This document shows positions 1-3,080 of a DNA stretch of 5,748 nt, in pieces. Under the pieces are notes generated by a model, which was not told the DNA's origin, made no database searches, and saw only the letters and a list, made by a program, of their open reading frames with translations. A program made the translations under genes and the position numbers. Source of the DNA: Clostridiales bacterium (lineage in GTDB: Bacteria; Bacillota; Dehalobacteriia; UBA4068); NCBI GenBank assembly GCA_009783495.1, contig WRDJ01000057.1, positions 1 through 5,748 on the forward strand. Reading direction: 5' to 3'. Every line of letters begins with the position of its first letter. Within the stretch, counting starts at the first letter, position 1.

Positions 1-104
1 AGCCAGAAAAATAATTCCGTTAACCATGCGTCGATTTGTCTTAAAACGGTGCCTTCCAGCATGAAGTCATCAAGGTGTTGTTTCATAATATGGCCTTGTT
101 TCAT
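1..104 (-). CDS. Unrecognised protein, N-terminal fragment (runs off left edge)
   Basis: An open frame reads leftward from ATG at 104-102 to the window edge, giving 34 codons without a stop. The start is chosen because a perfect AGGAGG (117-112, minus strand) sits 7 nt upstream. The fragment begins MKQGHIMKQHLDDFML, then continues through EGTVLRQIDAW, and looks soluble and partly amphipathic helical. There is no signal peptide. I do not recognise the family and assign no function. It lies about 50 nt downstream of a 40-codon frame in the same direction and probably shares its promoter at 314-342. Its ribosome binding site lies in a hairpin (106-132), so translation may be controlled. That this is a real gene is well supported by the start signals. 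Its identity needs the sequence to the left. Confidence 0.6.
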   Translation of the reverse strand, partial: MKQGHIMKQHLDDFMLEGTVLRQIDAWLTELFFW

Positions 105-105
105 G

Positions 106-132
106 GTTGCGCCTCCTTTCCGAGGCGACAAC
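106..132 (-). promoter_or_regulatory. Hairpin sequestering the Shine-Dalgarno of the gene starting at 104
   Basis: In the leftward RNA, GUUG(U)CGCCUC (132 to 122) pairs with GAGGCGCAAC (115 to 106), leaving a GGAAAG loop (121-116). That is 10 base pairs with a single bulged U at 128. The 3' arm contains the last four bases of the AGGAGG ribosome binding site and ends one base before the ATG. When folded, the hairpin should block ribosome loading. The pairing is read directly from the sequence. The regulatory role is inference, strengthened by a competing pairing partner upstream (186-195). Confidence 0.55.
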
Positions 133-136
133 ATTC

Positions 137-207
137 GACTTATTCACCAATCAGAACTACATAGCATTGGCGAATAAGCCTTTACTTATCGCCTCATAGA
201 ATAAGTC
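137..207 (-). promoter_or_regulatory. Leader RNA with nested stems and an anti-sequestor segment
   Basis: Three pairings can be drawn in the leftward transcript. (1) GACUUAUUC (207-199) pairs perfectly with GAAUAAGUC (145-137). (2) Nested inside, GGCGAUAAG (193-185) pairs with CUUAUUCGCC (178-169) across a UAAAGG loop, 9 pairs with one bulged U. (3) As an alternative to (2), GAGGCGAUAA (195-186) pairs over 10 uninterrupted bases, one of them G-U, with UUGUCGCCUC (131-122), which is the 5' arm of the hairpin that hides the downstream Shine-Dalgarno. Pairing (3) is mutually exclusive with both (2) and that hairpin. Most of this segment lies within the 3' half of the 40-codon frame, so translation of that frame would affect the fold. 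The pairings are seen; the switch is inferred. Confidence 0.45.
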
Positions 208-279
208 TGCCTTATGCCTTGTATCCATCACCAAACTGTTTTCCAGATTACCACAGAAGAGCATTTTCCAACTTTTCAA
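157..279 (-). CDS. 40-residue leader peptide or small protein, TTG start
   Basis: This frame reads leftward from TTG at 279 to TAG at 157. The TTG start is chosen because AGGAAGGTGG (294-285) lies 5 nt upstream and the predicted transcription start is about 28 nt upstream. A longer reading from a TTG at 342 would begin inside the promoter. The product starts MKSWKMLFCGNLEN and ends YEAISKGLFANAM. It is neither clearly membrane-spanning nor signal-bearing, and I do not recognise a family. It is the first frame of a leftward transcript whose second gene (start at 104) has a sequestered ribosome binding site. The 3' half of the frame contains the alternative pairing segment (186-195). It may be a regulatory leader peptide, an independent small protein, or a decayed gene remnant. 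Confidence 0.45.
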   Translation of the reverse strand: MKSWKMLFCGNLENSLVMDTRHKADLFYEAISKGLFANAM

Positions 280-313
280 TAAAACCACCTTCCTAATGTT
301 AATATTATAACTT

Positions 314-342
314 ATTATACAGTATAACAAATAATTTTGCAA
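314..342 (-). promoter_or_regulatory. Sigma-A (sigma-70 type) promoter, leftward
   Basis: On the minus strand TTGCAA (342-337) is followed by a 17-nt spacer and TATAAT (319-314), a perfect -10 at ideal spacing. Transcription would start near 307, giving about 28 nt before the TTG at 279. A second TATAAT occurs 10 bp further on (309-304), with a weaker TTGTTA 15 nt upstream of it. The -35 hexamer TTGCAA is its own reverse complement, so it could also serve the rightward gene at 401, but only a weak -10 (TAAACT, 359-364, spacer 16) is seen in that direction. Confidence 0.65.
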
Positions 343-400
343 GAAAAATTTTTCGACATAAACTCAAGAGAAAAAATAAAACAAAAAAGGATGAGCGCAA

Positions 401-831
401 ATGAAGCCGGATTTGACCAGCCGCGTCATCACTCACATGACCATGTGGCTCTGGGGAGGGTTCATCTACTACCTGATTGAGCTCGCCTGGCGCGGGCACA
501 GCCACCCCTCGATGTTCGTGGTGGGCGGCATCTGCCTACTGATTCTCGGCAACATCAACAATTTTTCCCTTGGGAAATGCCGCTCCTTTATCAATGCTTA
601 ATCGGCGGCGCCGCCATCACGGCCGTGGAATTTGTGGCCGGCTGCGTGGTAAATCTGTGGTGGGGCCTGGGCGTTTGGGATTATTCCGGCGTTTTTCTCA
701 ACGTGCTCGGGCAGATATGCCTGCCCTTTTTCTTCCTCTGGTGCCTGCTGGCCGCGGTCGGCATCTGGCTTTATGATTTCCTCAACTGGAAGCTGCTCAA
801 CGCCGAGCGTCCCCACTATAAGTTCATTTGA
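401..831 (+). pseudogene. Putative ABC-transporter type IV permease family protein, frameshifted
   Basis: Two overlapping frames together match the small membrane family often annotated as putative ABC transporter permease (PF06541-like, from memory). The 5' part (ATG 401, stop at 601) gives helices around WLWGGFIYYLIEL and MFVVGGICLLIL. The 3' part, open from before ATG 577 to the stop at 831, gives MPLLYQCLIGG, GLGVWDYSGVF, LGQICLPFFFLW and a PHYKFI end, all typical of the family. Adding one T to the T5 run at 562-566 joins them as ...NINNFFPWEMPLL..., a protein of about 143 residues with four membrane segments. The start has an AAAAGGA site 9-10 nt upstream. The cause may be a true one-base deletion, a homopolymer sequencing error, or slippage on the T5. 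The terminator at 859-914 ends the transcript. Transport function in this family is not well established. Confidence 0.75.
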
Positions 832-858
832 CCGCAGATGGTTGCATAACCGGTCATC

Positions 859-914
859 AAACGAAAAAGTGCTGTTTTATTATTTGATAAAATAGCATTT
901 TTTTCGTTTTTTTT
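859..914 (+). terminator. Intrinsic terminator after the split permease gene
   Basis: The arms 859-880 and 887-909 pair across a TATTTG loop (881-886) to give a stem of about 22 bp, with two G-U pairs and one bulged T in the 898-904 run. The T tract continues to 914. It ends rightward transcription from 401 and separates it from the PRC-barrel gene at 953. The reverse direction lacks a comparable T tract, so it is called on the plus strand only. Confidence 0.85.
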
Positions 915-952
915 GAAATACTAAAATCAGAGCCTGGCAAAGAGGTGGAAAA

Positions 953-1432
953 ATGTTAAAGGGCAGGGAAATCAGGGGTTTGCCGGTTTTTGCCGGGCCG
1001 AACAGAGAAGAAGCGGGCCGCGTGCGAGACTTGGTGATAAGCGAACAAAGCGGTTCTCTGGAAGCACTGGTGGTCGCTTCCGGCGGCCTTTGGCAGAAAA
1101 GCCTGCTGCTAAAAACCGCCGACATCGCTTCCATCAGCGCGTTGGGCGTATTTATCTCCGGCAAAGAGCGCCTGCAAAACCTGCCCAAGGAAACGCCGAC
1201 CTTGAGCCAAAAGGGCTGGGTAGGCCGCAAGCTTTTTTCCGAGGGCGGCCTCGACAAAGGCACGGTGGCTGACATCTTGCTGGAGGAAAACATGGTGACC
1301 GGGCTTGAAATATCAAACGGCCTGGTGGGAGACCTGCAAGCAGGCAGAAATTTTTTGTCCTGGCAATCCGTACATTTGCGGCAAGAGAGTTTTGTGGAGG
1401 AAAATTCGCCGTTTTCGCGGGATCTTTCGTAA
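953..1432 (+). CDS. Two-domain PRC-barrel protein (YrrD-like)
   Basis: This 159-residue soluble protein has two tandem PRC-barrel units. The first is about residues 2-75 and opens KGREIRGLPVF, then GRVRDLVI and LEALVV. The second is about residues 88-145, with GWVGRKLF, GTVADILL and VTGLEI. PRC-barrel domains are small beta folds found in RimM, in photosynthetic reaction-centre subunit H and in many uncharacterised bacterial proteins, where they are thought to mediate binding. The length and two-domain layout resemble B. subtilis YrrD, which also lies upstream of alaS. The start ATG has AGAGGTGG 4 nt upstream. The gene follows the terminator at 859-914, so it needs its own promoter, but only a poor TAAAAT (922-927) without a convincing -35 is visible. 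The family is fairly sure; the role is unknown. Confidence 0.85.
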   Translation: MLKGREIRGLPVFAGPNREEAGRVRDLVISEQSGSLEALVVASGGLWQKSLLLKTADIASISALGVFISGKERLQNLPKETPTLSQKGWVGRKLFSEGGLDKGTVADILLEENMVTGLEISNGLVGDLQAGRNFLSWQSVHLRQESFVEENSPFSRDLS

Positions 1433-1500
1433 TAATAGCGGATATTGTGCGGTTAAACGGCATTCCCTGCCGGAAAATTACTGAAAAAGGAGAAAACCCG

Positions 1501-1656
1501 ATGCTTTGTCCTGTATGCGGAAGCAAAAAAATTGGAAAAATAAGTACGACAAATTATTTTTGCCGCAACTGTTATATGGAATTCAACGAAAAACGCGAGG
1601 TCTTTGTCATTACGGAGGACGGCGGTCTGGGAGCGGTATTCACTTCCGGCGTGTAA
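1501..1656 (+). CDS. Small zinc-ribbon protein
   Basis: This 51-residue protein begins MLCPVCGSKKIGK and has a second pair in NYFCRNCYMEF. The four cysteines C3, C6, C21 and C24 make a CxxC-x14-CxxC zinc ribbon, followed by a short acidic tail without a recognisable domain. The ATG at 1501 is chosen over an in-frame GTG at 1447 because AAGGAG (1487-1492) lies 8 nt before it and the zinc knuckle then sits at the very N terminus. Small proteins of this kind seem familiar to me near alaS in Negativicutes, but that is memory, not a search. The gap from the PRC-barrel gene is 68 nt with no clear promoter or terminator, so cotranscription is likely. Binding to nucleic acid or a protein partner is possible. 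No function is assigned. Confidence 0.8.
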   Translation: MLCPVCGSKKIGKISTTNYFCRNCYMEFNEKREVFVITEDGGLGAVFTSGV

Positions 1657-1696
1657 GACCCTCTAAGCTATTCAATCGAAAGAGGAGGTGAAGGAA

Positions 1697-1894
1697 ATGA
1701 ATGGCAGTTGGTATCGCTGGTTGTTGCTGGGCAGTCTGTTGGGAGGGGCCGTGGGAGCCGGCCTGCAACACAGCGTCGCACCGCGCGCGCGCAGCATCCG
1801 GGCCCATGCCGGCCATGCGACGGCGAGATTTGTGGAAGAAGCGGGCGACAGGATAAGTGATTTTGGCAGAGAACTGGGAAGGAAAATGCGTTAA
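1697..1894 (+). CDS. Small YtxH-like single-pass membrane protein
   Basis: This 65-residue protein has an N-terminal hydrophobic, glycine-spaced segment (about residues 8-27, WLLLGSLLGGAVGAGL). A basic region with several Arg and His follows, then a charged amphipathic helix ending in FGRELGRKMR. The layout of a short membrane anchor plus a soluble helix resembles YtxH-type or general glycine-zipper small membrane proteins. The ATG at 1697 is chosen because AGGAGGTG (1683-1690) lies just upstream; the in-frame GTG at 1688 is part of that binding site. The gene is 40 nt after the zinc-ribbon gene and most likely in the same operon. Its stop is 3 nt before the palindrome at 1898-1943. Membrane location is well supported by the sequence. 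The family name is tentative and the function unknown. Confidence 0.7.
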   Translation: MNGSWYRWLLLGSLLGGAVGAGLQHSVAPRARSIRAHAGHATARFVEEAGDRISDFGRELGRKMR

Positions 1895-1897
1895 AAC

Positions 1898-1943
1898 TTA
1901 ACTTATAGGGGCCGCCGCGAAAGCGGCGGCCCCTATAAGTTAA
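1898..1943 (+). repeat. Perfect 46-nt palindromic hairpin with GAAA loop
   Basis: Arms 1898-1918 and 1923-1943 are perfectly complementary over 21 bp around a GAAA tetraloop (1919-1922). The apical 11 bp (GGGGCCGCCGC arm) is all G-C. The strand after the stem reads AAACTCATATAAA, so there is no U tract in the sense direction, and the opposite direction has only four T's. It sits between the stop of the YtxH-like gene and the start of the transporter gene. It may protect the upstream mRNA 3' end, reduce read-through into the transporter gene, or be a copy of a dispersed palindromic repeat. The structure is certain; the role is not. Confidence 0.85.
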
Positions 1944-1970
1944 AAACTCATATAAACAGGGGGGCCCTCC

Positions 1971-3026
1971 GTGAGCGATAAGCAAAAAAAGATTGTCCTG
2001 AAAACCGGGCTTCTGCTGTTTTTCATCCTGTTGCTTTTTTTTGCCTTCAAAATAAAAAGCATCGTTTTCCTCTTCTTCTTCGCACTCCTTCTGGCCTATA
2101 TCCTGCATCCCTTCGGCAACTTCCTTGTAAAAAAGAGAATCCCCCTGGTTTCCGCCATCGTGCTTGTTTATCTGCTCATGGCGGGATTGCTTTATCTCCT
2201 GCTCTTCATCGTGGCGCCGGGCTTGCTTGCGCAGCTGAACGCTCTGATCGAATATTTGCCGGAACTGAGCGGCGGTTTCGACGATTGGCGGAACAACTTC
2301 CTTCCCGGTGTGAAAAACCTGCGGCTTCCGGATTGGCTGGCCGAAGGTTTCGCCGCCATAAGCTCGGGGCTGGAACAAAAGCTGGCCCTCTGGCTGCAAA
2401 AGGCGGCGACATCCGTGATCGGCGCTTTCCGCTGCCTGCCCGCCGTCCTGCTGGCGCCGATCCTGAGTTATTATATGCTGCGGGATAAAGAACTTTTTTT
2501 GCGGCAGGCGGAGGCGCTGCTGCCGCCCAGACAGCGCCCGGAAATCCTGCGCTTAGCCGGCGACGTCAACCATCTGTTGCGCTCTTTTTTCATCGGCTAT
2601 CTTTTAGTCTCCTTTTTCATCGGCTTCCTCACTTTTCTTGCCCTCCTGCTTTTGGGGGTGCGATATGCCCTGCTTCTTGGCGTGGTGATGGCCGTCGCCA
2701 ACCTGAATCCTTTTTTCGGGCCCTTCATCGGCGCGGCCCCGGCCGTGTTGCTGGCCTTCTTGCAAAAGCCGCTCTTGGCCCTTTATGTGGTGATTGCCGT
2801 TTTCATCATCCAGCAGTTCGAAGGCGCCGTGCTGGCTCCCAAAATCATCGGCGGGCGCATCGGCCTACATCCTCTGACCGTAATTTTCGTGATCCTGGCC
2901 GGGGGTTATTATTTTTCCGTTTTCGGCATGATCCTGGCCGTTCCGGCCGCCGCCACCATCAAGCTGGTCTTTTCTTATGCATATAGCCGTGCCGTTTCAT
3001 GGGAAAATAATAAAGAAGCTCTTTGA
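1971..3026 (+). CDS. AI-2E family transporter (YrrI-like membrane protein)
   Basis: This 351-residue polytopic membrane protein has hydrophobic segments at about residues 10-26, 29-47, 60-84, 150-170, 205-229, 231-262, 266-282 and 301-336. Family hallmarks are NPFFGPFIGAAPA (246-258), then APKIIGGRIGLHPL (289-302) and a GGYYFSVFGMILAVPAAA run (311-328). Length and layout fit the AI-2E transporter/PerM family (PF01594). The family is named for an autoinducer-2 exporter, but members differ in substrate, including sodium/proton exchange in some, so the substrate is not assigned. The start is GTG at 1971, with AGGGGGG 6 nt upstream. The order transporter then alaS matches B. subtilis yrrI-alaS. 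No promoter is seen in the 76-nt gap, so expression probably reads through the palindrome. The stop codon lies inside the alaS promoter. Confidence 0.9.
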   Translation: MSDKQKKIVLKTGLLLFFILLLFFAFKIKSIVFLFFFALLLAYILHPFGNFLVKKRIPLVSAIVLVYLLMAGLLYLLLFIVAPGLLAQLNALIEYLPELSGGFDDWRNNFLPGVKNLRLPDWLAEGFAAISSGLEQKLALWLQKAATSVIGAFRCLPAVLLAPILSYYMLRDKELFLRQAEALLPPRQRPEILRLAGDVNHLLRSFFIGYLLVSFFIGFLTFLALLLLGVRYALLLGVVMAVANLNPFFGPFIGAAPAVLLAFLQKPLLALYVVIAVFIIQQFEGAVLAPKIIGGRIGLHPLTVIFVILAGGYYFSVFGMILAVPAAATIKLVFSYAYSRAVSWENNKEAL

Positions 3027-3051
3027 CGCTTGGCTTTCTTTGTGCTAAAAT
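3023..3051 (+). promoter_or_regulatory. alaS promoter, extended -10
   Basis: TTGACG (3023-3028), a 17-nt spacer and TAAAAT (3046-3051) match the sigma-A consensus at 5 of 6 in both boxes. A TGn (3043-3045) just upstream makes an extended -10. The -35 contains the TGA stop of the transporter gene. The predicted start near 3058 leaves a leader of about 23 nt, holding only the AAGAGGAG ribosome binding site. Confidence 0.75.
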
Positions 3052-3080
3052 ATAGAAAAAACAGGCAAGAGGAGATAAAC

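Noticed and set aside
280..342. Longer version of the 40-residue frame from a TTG at 342
   Set aside because: It would begin within the -35 box and include the -10 and the ribosome binding site as coding sequence.
391..400. ATG at 391 as the start of the permease gene
   Set aside because: It is in a different frame from the membrane protein and reaches a stop after a short non-membrane stretch; ATG 401 fits the family.
840..851. Short inverted repeat GGTT-GCAT-AACC
   Set aside because: A four-base stem is expected by chance, and the real terminator follows immediately.
922..927. TAAAAT as the -10 of a promoter for the PRC-barrel gene
   Set aside because: No acceptable -35 lies 16-18 nt upstream, only the T tract of the terminator, so it was not listed as a feature.
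1458..1472. Five-bp inverted repeat CGGCA/TGCCG between the PRC-barrel and zinc-ribbon genes
   Set aside because: It is weak, with no U tract behind it, so it is not supported as a terminator or regulator.
1447..1500. N-terminal extension of the zinc-ribbon protein from a GTG at 1447
   Set aside because: There is no Shine-Dalgarno at this site, whereas AAGGAG is ideally placed for ATG 1501.
1668..2399. Antisense frame of 243 codons under the YtxH-like and transporter genes
   Set aside because: It spans the palindrome and two real genes, has a composition typical of antisense shadows, and has no Shine-Dalgarno.
3030..3080. Upstream in-frame extension of alaS (17 more residues)
   Set aside because: It starts inside the promoter, has no ribosome binding site, and the ATG at 3081 has a strong one plus the conserved AlaS N terminus.
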